Below are positions 33,674 through 41,508 of a DNA stretch of 64,000 bases, one piece after another. This stretch comes from Bradyrhizobium sp. 199 (GTDB lineage: Bacteria; Pseudomonadota; Alphaproteobacteria; Rhizobiales; Xanthobacteraceae): NCBI RefSeq assembly GCF_023073355.1, contig NZ_JADPJI010000002.1, forward strand, positions 682,001 to 746,000, given 5' to 3'. The notes below the pieces were generated by a model. That model did not search any database. It was given only the letters and a program-made list of their open reading frames with translations, and was not told the origin of the DNA. Numbering within the stretch: the stretch's first letter is position 1; each line of letters starts with the position of its first letter. A program made the position numbers and the translations under genes.

Positions 33674-34372
33674 TCAGGTATCTTTGGGAGTGCCCCAGAC
33701 CAGGCTCTGCCGCCATCTTGCGCGCAACACGTCGCGTCGTTCCGGATATTTCTCGTCGAGATAGTTCGCCTCCACGACGCGGTCGGTGCGGAAGCTGCGG
33801 AAGTCGCCGCGTAGCTCGCACCAGGCTGCGAGCAGCCGCACGGCTTCGAGATAGCCGACCGAGATCGGCCAGATCATGCGCTCGCTGGCGCGGCCCTGCT
33901 CATCGCGGTAGCGCAGCATGATCTTTCTGCCCTCGTGGATCTGAGTGCGGGTGCGAACCATGTCCAGACGGTCCGGCTCCCTGTTCCAGCTCGGCCGCGC
34001 ACGGCTCGCCGGCTCCAGCACGAAGGGACGCAGGCGCTCAGGCACGGTGTCGGCGATCTTGGCCATCAGGTCTTCCGCCGCGCGTGCCAGTGCCGAATCG
34101 GCATGGCCGGCAACCCATTGTGCGCCCAGCACAGCCGCCTCGATCTCGTCGGGTGTCAGCATCAGCGGCGGCAGGTCAAAACCCTTTTCCAGGATGTAGC
34201 CCATGCCGGCTTCACCGCGGATCGGTACGCGTTGACCGATAAGCGTCGCGATATCGCGATAGATCGTGCGCTTCGAGGTCTCGAGTTCGGCCGCGATGGC
34301 ATCCGCCGTCAGCGGCTTACGCGTGCGCCTCAGCACCTGGATGATTTGAAACAGCCGGTCGGCGCGTCTCAT
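33674..34372 (-). CDS. YafY-type HTH/WYL transcriptional regulator
   Basis: 232 residues, short for the family. The N-terminal HTH has LETSKRTIYRDIATLIGQRVP (about residues 30-50). A WYL-like domain follows (MLRYRDEQGRASERMIWPISVGYLEAVRLLAAWCELRGDFRSFRTDRV, about 150-198), in which the Trp-Tyr-Leu core reads VGYLEAVRLLAAWCE. It is divergent from a small unknown gene and a GST-like gene, and an imperfect palindrome lies between. The arrangement repeats that of the WYL regulator at 25751-26731 with its GST neighbour. The start is ATG 34372. Confidence 0.88.
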   Translation of the reverse strand: MRRADRLFQIIQVLRRTRKPLTADAIAAELETSKRTIYRDIATLIGQRVPIRGEAGMGYILEKGFDLPPLMLTPDEIEAAVLGAQWVAGHADSALARAAEDLMAKIADTVPERLRPFVLEPASRARPSWNREPDRLDMVRTRTQIHEGRKIMLRYRDEQGRASERMIWPISVGYLEAVRLLAAWCELRGDFRSFRTDRVVEANYLDEKYPERRDVLRARWRQSLVWGTPKDT

Positions 34373-34428
34373 GAGGGGTCCCTTGTCGCTGCTTTTTTCT
34401 CAGGGTCTTTTCAGAAGGCGGCCGGCGG

Positions 34429-34452
34429 CTGCTGACAGGATGCTGGCAGCAG
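34429..34452. promoter_or_regulatory. Imperfect palindrome upstream of the second WYL regulator
   Basis: CTGCTGACAG-GATG-CTGGCAGCAG, with one mismatch between arms. It contains CTGACA-N6-TGGCAG, close to the CTGACA-N5-TGTCAG core at 26749-26765. It lies 57 bp before the regulator start and 47 bp before the divergent small gene. Confidence 0.55.
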
Positions 34453-34498
34453 GGGGGTTCTATACCGGGACAACACATCGACTGAAGAGGATTTGTCC

Positions 34499-34774
34499 AT
34501 GATCATTCCAACCCATTTCGGCCCGGCCGTTCCGTTGTGGCGCGCCCAGATGTGGCAGGCCCAGATTTGGCAAGCATTGGCGCTCAGCCGCCTCGTTTCG
34601 CTCGATCTCATGGCCATTGACCTCCGATTGGCGCTCGCAAGCGTGGTGACACGCTCACTGGTCCAGGCCGCGGACGCTCTGGTCCGCCATGTGATGGGCC
34701 GTGCCTGGCAGGGGGCCCGCTTCGCAGAAGATATCACGGCTGCTGCCACCATGGTGGCAGCAGCCGGTCGCTAG
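34499..34774 (+). CDS. Small hypothetical protein
   Basis: 91 residues, unrecognised. The sequence has a short internal repeat (MWQAQIWQA) and long Ala/Leu-rich helices (SLDLMAIDLRLALASVV; AAATMVAAAGR). It could be a helical, phasin-like or membrane-associated peptide. The ribosome site is GAAGAGGA 6 bases before ATG 34499. It stands between the divergent WYL regulator and the GST-like gene and, if real, belongs to the latter's operon (36-bp gap). An overlapping minus-strand frame exists but has no start signal. Confidence 0.45.
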   Translation: MIIPTHFGPAVPLWRAQMWQAQIWQALALSRLVSLDLMAIDLRLALASVVTRSLVQAADALVRHVMGRAWQGARFAEDITAAATMVAAAGR

Positions 34775-34810
34775 GTTCCGTCAACTTTCGAGAGGTCCAG
34801 GAGAGCTCGC

Positions 34811-35539
34811 ATGATCACGCTTTACGGCTTTGGCACCGGCTTTGGCTTGCCTGAAATCAGCCCCTTCGTCACCAAGACGGAGGTGCAGCTCAAGATGGCG
34901 GGACTGCCCTACCGGAAGGAGCGGGCGATGCCGCCGGCCTCCCCCAAGGGGCAGCTGCCTTTCATCGACGACGGCGGTGAGGCGGTGGCCGATTCCACCT
35001 TCATCCGCGCCCATATCGAGCGCCGCTACGGCTTCGATTTCGACGCAGGCCTGTCGCTGGCCGAGCGTGCGCAGGCCTGGGCGTTCGAACGGATGCTCGA
35101 GCACCACGTCTACTGGGGACTGGTCGGGGCGCGCTGGGTCGATCCGGTCAATTTTGCCAAGGGTCCCGCGCATTTCTTCGATGGCGCACCGGAGCACAAC
35201 CGGGAGAAGCTGCGCGAGGACGCGCAATTCCGCGTCGCCGAGAACTATTTGCTCTCGGGCCTCGGCCGCCACGCGCCCGACGACGACGTCGACCTCGCCG
35301 TGCGCTCGCTGTTCGCGCTCTCGGTGCAGCTCGGCGACAAGTCCTATCTGATGGGCAACAAGCCCTGCGGCGTCGATGCCACCGCCTTTGGTATGCTCGC
35401 CGGTATCCTCTCGCCCTTCTTCGAATCGGCCTTGCGCCAGCGCGCCGAGGGATTTCCGAACCTCACGGCTTACGTCGACCGCATGATGGACGCGTATTAT
35501 CCGGAGTTCGCCTGGATTCCGCTGCGGCAGGCGGCTTAG
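34811..35539 (+). CDS. Glutathione S-transferase-like protein (GST_N_4/GST_C_6 type)
   Basis: 242-residue GST-like protein related to the failed-axon-connections/Tom37 group. The N-terminal thioredoxin-like domain is ITLYGFGTGFGLPEISPFV with KGQLPFIDDGGEAVADS. The helical C-terminal domain includes YLMGNKPCGVDATAFGMLAG. These proteins often lack classical GST activity. ATG 34811 has CAGGAGAGCTCGC before it. By position it is controlled by the second WYL regulator, mirroring the GST/WYL pair at 25751-27466. A clear terminator follows at 35568-35592. Confidence 0.88.
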   Translation: MITLYGFGTGFGLPEISPFVTKTEVQLKMAGLPYRKERAMPPASPKGQLPFIDDGGEAVADSTFIRAHIERRYGFDFDAGLSLAERAQAWAFERMLEHHVYWGLVGARWVDPVNFAKGPAHFFDGAPEHNREKLREDAQFRVAENYLLSGLGRHAPDDDVDLAVRSLFALSVQLGDKSYLMGNKPCGVDATAFGMLAGILSPFFESALRQRAEGFPNLTAYVDRMMDAYYPEFAWIPLRQAA

Positions 35540-35567
35540 GACGGCTCATAAGCATCGCCAAAACGAA

Positions 35568-35592
35568 AGAGCCGGCCCATCTGGCCGGCTCT
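35568..35592. terminator. Terminator hairpin between convergent genes
   Basis: AGAGCCGGCC / GGCCGGCTCT, a 10-bp stem with a 5-base loop. Flanking AAACGAAA on one side and CGTCGTCTT on the other suggest use from both strands. Confidence 0.75.
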
Positions 35593-35618
35593 CGTCGTCT
35601 TAATCCTGGCTGCTGCGT

Positions 35619-36770
35619 CTACTTCACCAGCGTGTACTTGCCGTTCTTCACCGTGAGCAGGATGCGCGAACGGTCGTCGACGCCGTAGCGGTCCTTTTCG
35701 GTGAAATTGTAGACGCCCTGGCTTGCCGCCAGCTCCCTCTCCGTCAGGAGCGCCTGGCGGATCGCTTCGCGGAATTCCGGCGTGCCGGGTTTTGCGGTCT
35801 TCAGGGCCGCCGGGATGATGCGCTTCAGAATCTCGAACGCGTCATAGGAATGGCCGGCGAACTGACTGCGGCTGTTCGGACCGTACTTGCCTTCATAGGC
35901 GGCGTTGAGCGCGAGGCCGGGCTTCTTGGTGGCTGCCTCGTCCGGCTGGTCTTCCGGATCCATCACCGGACCCGCTGCCATCAGCACGCCCTCGGCGGCC
36001 TTACCCGCGATGCGGATGAAGTCCATGCTGGCCGCGCCATGGGTCTGGTAGATCAGGCCCTGATAGCCACGCTCACGCAGCTCAGTCTGCGGCAGCGCGG
36101 CCGCGGTGCCGGAAGCGCCGACCAGGATGGCGTCGGGATTGGCGGCGACGAGCTTGAGCACCTGACCGGTCACTGACGTGTCAGGACGGGCAAACCGCTC
36201 CTCATCGGCGATGGTCATGCCCATCGGCACGCCCTGGGCCTTGAAGTCGTTGAACCAGAGGTCGCCATAGGAGTCGGAATAGCCGATATAGCCGACTGTC
36301 TTCACGCCCTTCGACTTCATGTGCTCGTAGAGCACCTTGCCCATGATCGGGATCGGCTGCGGCATCGCCACCGACCACTTCATGCGTTCCGGAGTGATCG
36401 GGAAGGGTGCGAGGCCGAAATGCGGAATGCCGGCTTCGTTGGCGACGTTGGACACCGCGATGGTCGGCGGCGTCAGCGCCGAGCCCATGATGATGTCGGC
36501 CTTGGATTCGGTCACGAAGCGGCGGGCGTTGGTGGTCGCGGTGGTGGGATCGCCGCCGTCGTCGAGCACGATCACCTTCAGCGGCACGCCGCCGATCTCC
36601 TTCGGCACGAATTCCAGCGCATTGCGCTCGGGAATGCCGAGTGCTGCGCCGGGGCCGGTCGTGGTGGTGGTGATGCCGATCGTGACTTCGGTGGTCTGGG
36701 CCAGTGCTGGCAGGGCCGGCAGCGCAAGCGCGGCCGCGGTGACGGCAGCGGTCAGGTAAAAGCGTTTCAT
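35619..36770 (-). CDS. Liv-type ABC substrate-binding protein of the phenylpropanoid operon
   Basis: 383-residue periplasmic binding protein (Peripla_BP_6). The signal peptide is FYLTAAVTAAALALPALPALA, cleaved near residue 25. The mature start TTEVTIGITTTTTGPGAALG is typical of the fold. It is the last gene of the operon that starts with the crotonase at 40755, after a 78-bp gap. In Rhodopseudomonas palustris a comparable binding protein in the p-coumarate region binds cinnamate derivatives, so this one probably captures p-coumarate or ferulate. It has no permease genes beside it; the liv permease set at 48313-51858 lacks a binding protein and is the likely partner (inference). Confidence 0.9.
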   Translation of the reverse strand: MKRFYLTAAVTAAALALPALPALAQTTEVTIGITTTTTGPGAALGIPERNALEFVPKEIGGVPLKVIVLDDGGDPTTATTNARRFVTESKADIIMGSALTPPTIAVSNVANEAGIPHFGLAPFPITPERMKWSVAMPQPIPIMGKVLYEHMKSKGVKTVGYIGYSDSYGDLWFNDFKAQGVPMGMTIADEERFARPDTSVTGQVLKLVAANPDAILVGASGTAAALPQTELRERGYQGLIYQTHGAASMDFIRIAGKAAEGVLMAAGPVMDPEDQPDEAATKKPGLALNAAYEGKYGPNSRSQFAGHSYDAFEILKRIIPAALKTAKPGTPEFREAIRQALLTERELAASQGVYNFTEKDRYGVDDRSRILLTVKNGKYTLVK

Positions 36771-36848
36771 CTATTCCTCCCTTTACGTGTTTCTTTGAAA
36801 GCAGAAATCGGGGGGTAATTCAGCCCCCTCTTTTGGTGATGCGGCGAT

Positions 36849-37268
36849 TTAGCTTCCCGTGAGTTTGGCTACCATTTCCGCCGGGAATGGTGCCGATTTC
36901 AGCTTGTCGGGGTTAACGGGATCGCGGCCGACCAGCACGCGGGTCTCGAAACCCTCGAGAGCCAGCGCCTCACCCTTGTAGACGCTGTGCTTCACCTCGA
37001 AGCTCGAGCGCTTGATGCTCTCGATCTTCGTTTCGATGGTGATCCAGTCGCCATAGGTCGAGGGGATGTAGAACTTGGCCCGCGTGTCCACCATCGGGAT
37101 GCCCACGAGGCCGTATTTGCGAACCAGATCCTGCTTGGAGAATCCGGCGACCTCGAACAGGGTCGAGGTCGAATCGTCGAACATCGCGAAATAGCGCGGG
37201 TAGTAGACGATGTTAGCGGGGTCGCAATCGCCCCACTGGATCTGTACGTCGCGCCGGTTCACGAACAT
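36849..37268 (-). CDS. 4-hydroxybenzoyl-CoA-type thioesterase
   Basis: 139-residue hotdog-fold thioesterase. The signature WGDCDPANIVYYPRYF near the N-terminus carries the catalytic Asp (residue 16) of the 4-hydroxybenzoyl-CoA thioesterase family. The enzyme hydrolyses aryl-CoA esters to the free acid and CoA. It lies 10 bp after the SDR gene in the operon with feruloyl-CoA synthetase and crotonase, so release of 4-hydroxybenzoate or vanillate from the CoA ester is the natural reading. The start is ATG 37268. Confidence 0.9.
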   Translation of the reverse strand: MFVNRRDVQIQWGDCDPANIVYYPRYFAMFDDSTSTLFEVAGFSKQDLVRKYGLVGIPMVDTRAKFYIPSTYGDWITIETKIESIKRSSFEVKHSVYKGEALALEGFETRVLVGRDPVNPDKLKSAPFPAEMVAKLTGS

Positions 37269-37278
37269 GTGTCGCGTC

Positions 37279-38040
37279 CTATTTCGGCGCCATGCGCAGC
37301 GAGCCGTCGAGGCGCACCACCTCGCCGTTCAGGTACGTATTCTCGACCATGTGCAGCGCAAGCGCGGCGAACTCGTCCGCTTGGCCGAGCCGGCGCGGGA
37401 ACGGGATCGCGGCCGCGAGCGAGTCCTGGGCTTCCTGCGGCAGGTTCGCGAGCAGCGGCGTCAGGAACAGGCCGGGCGCGATCGTCAGCACGCGGACGCC
37501 GAACTGCGCCAGCTCGCGCGCGATCGGCAGCGTCATGCCGACGATGCCGCCCTTCGAGGCCGAATAGGCGGACTGGCCGATCTGGCCGTCATAGGCGGCA
37601 ACGGATGCGGTGTTGATGATGACGCCGCGCTCGCCGGTCGCCTGCGGCTCCAGCTTCGACATTTCGGTGGCGGCAAGGCGCAGCATGTTGAAGGTGCCGA
37701 TCAGATTGACCTTGATCACTTTGTCGAAATCGGCGAGTGCCATCGGGCCGTCGCGGCCGACCACGCGCTTGGCAACGCCGATGCCTGCGCAATTGACCAG
37801 CACGCGCGCCGGGCCGTGGGCTTTTGCAGCCTGCGCGACCGCGGCCTCGGCGGAGGCGGCATCGGAGACGTCGCAAGTCACGGCGACGCCCTTGATCTCG
37901 GCCGCAACGGTTTCAGCGAGCTTGGCATTGAGATCGCACACCGCGACCTTGGCACCCTGCGCCGCCAGCTTTCGCGCGGTCGCCGCGCCCAGTCCCGATG
38001 CGCCGCCGGTGACGATGACTGCCTGATCCTTCAACAACAT
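37279..38040 (-). CDS. SDR, 3-hydroxyacyl-CoA dehydrogenase type
   Basis: 253-residue short-chain dehydrogenase resembling type-2 3-hydroxyacyl-CoA dehydrogenases (HSD10-like). The cofactor motif TGGASGLG is near residue 11, an acidic Asp in AVCDLN favours NAD, and NCAG is present. The catalytic Ser is in [10 protein letters not shown] and YxxxK is intact in SAYSASKGG. By operon position between feruloyl-CoA synthetase and thioesterase it should oxidise a 3-hydroxy-3-arylpropanoyl-CoA to the 3-keto ester, giving a beta-oxidative route. The start is ATG 38040, 25 bp after the synthetase gene. Confidence 0.9.
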   Translation of the reverse strand: MLLKDQAVIVTGGASGLGAATARKLAAQGAKVAVCDLNAKLAETVAAEIKGVAVTCDVSDAASAEAAVAQAAKAHGPARVLVNCAGIGVAKRVVGRDGPMALADFDKVIKVNLIGTFNMLRLAATEMSKLEPQATGERGVIINTASVAAYDGQIGQSAYSASKGGIVGMTLPIARELAQFGVRVLTIAPGLFLTPLLANLPQEAQDSLAAAIPFPRRLGQADEFAALALHMVENTYLNGEVVRLDGSLRMAPK

Positions 38041-38065
38041 GGCGTTCTCCCTTGGCGATGATTTC

Positions 38066-39949
38066 TTAAGCGACCGATATCACACGGTCCGACGGATTGG
38101 CAGCGTAGAGCTCTTCGATCAGGAGGCTGCGATGCTCGAGCACCGCGCGCTGGTTGATCGAGCCCTTGTCGGTGACTTCGCCCTTATCGATCGAGAGCGG
38201 CGCGTCCATCAGGATCGCGCGCGTGATCCGCGTCGACGATCCCGTGGCTTGGCTGAGGAAAGCGGTCAGGCGCTCGCGAAACGCTTCGCGCACCAGCCGG
38301 TCACGCGTCGCGGCGACGAGGTCGTCGGTCGGCAGCGTCGGATTGATCAGCCGGCAACCGTCGAGGTCGAGCACGACCAGCGCGGAGACCTCGTCGCGGT
38401 TGATGCCGGCGATGACGACGTCGCGCACCAGCGGTGCGCAGGCTGCTGTGAGGCGCGCGCGCAGCGGGCCGACGCTGACCCAGGTGCCGCTGGCGAGCTT
38501 GAAGTCTTCACCGACACGGCCGTCGAAATCGAACCCTGCGTTTAGATCGTCAGGATCGGCAGGCTTGAGCGCATCCCCCATCATATAAAATCCTTCCTCG
38601 TCGAAGGATTTCGCGCTGATGTCGGGCTGGCGCCAGTAGCCGGGCATCACGTTCGGCCCCTTGGCGCGCACTTCCAGCTTGCCGTTGTTCGGCACCAGTT
38701 TTGCGTCGTTACCCGAAACGGGCAGGCCGACATGGCCGGAACGGCTGGTGCGCGGATTGACCGACATGAAGAACGGCGCGGTCTCGGTTGCACCTAAGCC
38801 GGTCAGCATCGGCACGCGATAACCCTTTTCCTTCACGGCGAGTTCGTCGAGGCTGTCCCAGATGAAGGGCGACAGCGCGGCGCCCGAGAAGAACATCGCG
38901 TGCAGCCGGTCGAAGAATTTTGCGCGCAGGCCCTGATCGTCGCGCAAATAGGGCAGCAGCGATTCATAGCCCTTGGGCACGTTGAAATAGACCGTCGGCG
39001 AGATCTCCTGGAGATTGCGCACGGTCTCCTCGATGCCGCCGGGCATCGGCTTGCCGGCGTCCAGATACATCGAGCCGCCATTGTAGAGCGTCAGCCCGAC
39101 ATTGTGGTTGCCGCCGAAGGTGTGATTCCAGGGCAGCCAGTCGATGATGACCGGCGGCTCGTCTTTGAGGAAGGCGAGCGTCTCGCGCAGCATCACCTGG
39201 TTGGCGCAGATCATGCGCTGGGTGTTGATGACGGCCTTGGGATTGCCGGTCGAGCCCGAGGTCAGCAGGAATTTCGCGATCGTGTCGGGGCCGATCTTGC
39301 CGTGCACCGCGTCGAGATCGCTGCGGATCGGGGTCGCCATCAAGTCGGCGAGCAGGGTGACATCGCGGCCCGGTACCTTGCCAAAGGATACGGCGATCTC
39401 GGTGCCGAGCGAGACATTGGCGGCGAGCGCATCGGCGAACTTGTCGGCGTCCTCGGCGAAGACGAGGCCGGGCGTCAGCAGCTTCATCAGATGGGACAGC
39501 TTGCCGTAATCCTTCGACACCAGCGAATAAGCCGGCGACACCGGGCAGAACGGAATGCCGGCATAGAACGCGCCGAACGCGAGCAAAGCGTGGTCGATCG
39601 AATTACCGGAGAGGATGACGACCGGCCGCTCCGCCGACAGGCCGCGCGCGATCAGGCTTGAAGCGATGTGCCGGCTCGCGACGAGCAGCTCGGCGTAAGT
39701 GATCTTGCGCCAGCCGCGGCCGCCTTCGCGCTCGGCCATGAAGACGCGATCGGGTGTCGTCGTCGCCCAGTGATGCAGGCGATCGGTGATGCGGACGGGA
39801 TAGTCGCCGAGCGGCTGCTTTGGTCGCAGGTAAATCGTGCCGTCGTCGCGCCGCTCGACGTTGACGACGGGATCGCCGAACGAAATGGGCCGCAGCGGAA
39901 AAGTGCTCGCGCCGCGCTCCATGCTGAAAGAGGACGGCTGCGCGCTCAT
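38066..39949 (-). CDS. fcs: Feruloyl-CoA synthetase
   Basis: 627-residue adenylate-forming ligase of the feruloyl-CoA synthase type, activating ferulate, p-coumarate or caffeate with ATP and CoA. The phosphate-binding loop is [12 protein letters not shown] (about residue 238). [13 protein letters not shown] and GLGATETAP are characteristic of the family, and a C-terminal small domain starts around [13 protein letters not shown]. The length and the opening [16 protein letters not shown] are those of feruloyl-CoA synthases rather than ordinary FadD. Its start overlaps the crotonase stop by 4 bp, indicating translational coupling. It is the entry step of the pathway encoded by this operon. Confidence 0.92.
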   Translation of the reverse strand: MSAQPSSFSMERGASTFPLRPISFGDPVVNVERRDDGTIYLRPKQPLGDYPVRITDRLHHWATTTPDRVFMAEREGGRGWRKITYAELLVASRHIASSLIARGLSAERPVVILSGNSIDHALLAFGAFYAGIPFCPVSPAYSLVSKDYGKLSHLMKLLTPGLVFAEDADKFADALAANVSLGTEIAVSFGKVPGRDVTLLADLMATPIRSDLDAVHGKIGPDTIAKFLLTSGSTGNPKAVINTQRMICANQVMLRETLAFLKDEPPVIIDWLPWNHTFGGNHNVGLTLYNGGSMYLDAGKPMPGGIEETVRNLQEISPTVYFNVPKGYESLLPYLRDDQGLRAKFFDRLHAMFFSGAALSPFIWDSLDELAVKEKGYRVPMLTGLGATETAPFFMSVNPRTSRSGHVGLPVSGNDAKLVPNNGKLEVRAKGPNVMPGYWRQPDISAKSFDEEGFYMMGDALKPADPDDLNAGFDFDGRVGEDFKLASGTWVSVGPLRARLTAACAPLVRDVVIAGINRDEVSALVVLDLDGCRLINPTLPTDDLVAATRDRLVREAFRERLTAFLSQATGSSTRITRAILMDAPLSIDKGEVTDKGSINQRAVLEHRSLLIEELYAANPSDRVISVA

Positions 39950-40755
39950 GATTTCGGTTTTACCTTTGCGGTCTTGTGTTCGAGGAATTCGCGGATCCTG
40001 CGTTTTGCCTCTTTGTCGCTCTGCGCCACGGTCGCCATCAGCGATTCCATCAAGAGGCCGGTCTGCGGATTGGCCTCTGCGATCATCGGCAGCGCCTGGA
40101 GCACGGCGAAATTCGTCAGCGGCGCGTTGGAGGCGACCTTGGTTGCGAACTCCAGCGCCTTGCCGAGCGCGTTGCCGGCTTCCGTCACATATTGCGCGAA
40201 GCCGTAGGAGGCACCTTCGGTCGCGCTATAGACGCGACCCGTCAACATCATGTCCATCATTCTGGCGACGCCGATCAGCCGCGGCAGCCGCACCGAGCCG
40301 CCGCCGCCGACGAAGATGCCGCGCTGTCCCTCCGGAAGCGCGAAATAGGCCGAGGGCTCCGCGACGCGGATATGCGCCGAGCAGGCAAGTTCCAGCCCGC
40401 CGCCGATCACCGCGCCGCTGAGGGCTGCGATCACAGGCACGCGGCTGTACTGGATGCGGTCGAACACCCGGTGCCACATCTGGGAATGGAGCAGGCCGCC
40501 AGTGGCGTCATGCTCGGTCAGCTCGGAGAGGTCCAGGCCACTGGAGAAATGATCGCCGATGCCGTGGATGACGACCGCGCCGATATCCTCGGGCAGGTTC
40601 GCGAAACACTCGCCGATTTCCAGGATGATGCCGTCGTTGAGCGCATTACGCTTGGCCGGCCGGTTCAGACCCACGGTCAGAACCCGGTCCGCCCGCTCGA
40701 TCTTCAATAGCCCGGAGGTACCCGCGTCAGCGGTCTCGGCGTTTCCCTGTCTCAT
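39946..40755 (-). CDS. Crotonase, phenylpropenoyl-CoA hydratase
   Basis: 269-residue enoyl-CoA hydratase family protein, first gene of the operon. The oxyanion hole is DHFSSGLDLSEL and GGGLELACSAHIRV. Both hydratase glutamates are present: Glu in GGGLELA and Glu in ALPEGQRG. The hydratase-lyases that release vanillin directly have Ser instead of the first Glu, so simple hydration of feruloyl- or coumaroyl-CoA, as in the beta-oxidative pathway with the downstream SDR, is favoured. An R. palustris p-coumarate gene pair has the same crotonase-synthetase order. The promoter contains GTTATGTTGTATAAC. Confidence 0.88.
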   Translation of the reverse strand: MRQGNAETADAGTSGLLKIERADRVLTVGLNRPAKRNALNDGIILEIGECFANLPEDIGAVVIHGIGDHFSSGLDLSELTEHDATGGLLHSQMWHRVFDRIQYSRVPVIAALSGAVIGGGLELACSAHIRVAEPSAYFALPEGQRGIFVGGGGSVRLPRLIGVARMMDMMLTGRVYSATEGASYGFAQYVTEAGNALGKALEFATKVASNAPLTNFAVLQALPMIAEANPQTGLLMESLMATVAQSDKEAKRRIREFLEHKTAKVKPKS

Positions 40756-40774
40756 TTGCGTCCTTGTCAGAATA

Positions 40775-40807
40775 GTTATGTTGTATAACGAATTTGGAGG
40801 GAGTCAA
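40775..40807 (-). promoter_or_regulatory. Promoter of the phenylpropanoid operon with MarR-type operator (site A)
   Basis: On the minus strand TTGACT (40802-40807) is followed by TACAAC at 16 bp. The palindrome GTTAT-GTTGT-ATAAC (40775-40789) covers the -10 region. The same motif form, GTTAT-N5-ATAAC, occurs at 44673 and 51967. Confidence 0.65.
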
Positions 40808-40868
40808 GATGGGGCGGGCAGCGAGTTGCGGATGGGCGGAAAGGGGCCAAGATCGTTCCAGACCCGGT

Positions 40869-40996
40869 GTCGTCCCTACGCACGCAGGGATCCAGAATCC
40901 CCGGGAGTAGTTTGGCAAAGACTCGCGGTTCGGTACTCCTACCGGCCGCAATTGACAGATGACGCGGTATGGGTCCCGGCGTTCGCCGGGAGGACG
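40869..40996. repeat. Palindromic intergenic repeat, family D
   Basis: CGTCCCTACGCACGCAGGGA at one end and GGGTCCCGGCGTTCGCCGGGAGGACG at the other, in inverted relation over 128 bases. It fills most of the gap between the phenylpropanoid operon promoter and the DUF3237 gene. Nothing else is visible in that gap. Confidence 0.65.
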
Positions 40997-41035
40997 AGCG
41001 GAGTTTGCGGAGCCGGCGGAGATTTGCAGCTGCCC

Positions 41036-41497
41036 TTACATCACCTGATGCACGTCGATGACCACCCGATCCGCATGCCGTGCCGCTGAGCCGACGAAAA
41101 TGTGCTCCATCAGCCAACGATACTTGTCGTGCCCGGTTTCGAATTTCGGCACGGTGCGAAAATAGATAAGCTTCGGATCGACCGGCTCGCCGCGCTTGAG
41201 CTTCTGCAGCAGCTCGACCGGCCCGAAACGCATGCCCTTGTTCTCGACATAGACGATTGCGCCGTCACCGGTCTCGAAGGCGTACTTCGCCTCGAGGTCG
41301 ATCAGCTCGTTCGGACGGATGGTCTGGAAATCGGCCCCGAACGGCAGCACCTTGCCTGATATCGCGCCCGTCACCTCGCCGCCGATGATCGGAATGATGC
41401 GGCGGACGCCGATCCCGGTCTCGCCGGCGGTGACGACCTCGCCGATGCGGGCGGTGACGGTGAAGACGTATTTGGTCTGGAGCGTCGGTGTGGTCAT
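41036..41497 (-). CDS. DUF3237 domain-containing protein
   Basis: 153-residue protein of the DUF3237 family (beta-barrel-like). Conserved are IIPIIGGEVTG, GADFQTIRPNELIDLEAKYAFETGDGA and YFRTVPKFETG. No enzyme function is established. The start is ATG 41497, 11 bp after the stop of dctM, so it is the last gene of the TRAP operon. DUF3237 genes are often near aromatic-compound genes in proteobacteria; a role in binding or modifying the imported acid is a guess. A long extension of this frame upstream overlaps dctM and is rejected. Confidence 0.85.
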   Translation of the reverse strand: MTTPTLQTKYVFTVTARIGEVVTAGETGIGVRRIIPIIGGEVTGAISGKVLPFGADFQTIRPNELIDLEAKYAFETGDGAIVYVENKGMRFGPVELLQKLKRGEPVDPKLIYFRTVPKFETGHDKYRWLMEHIFVGSAARHADRVVIDVHQVM

Positions 41498-41508
41498 CGT
41501 TTCACCGC

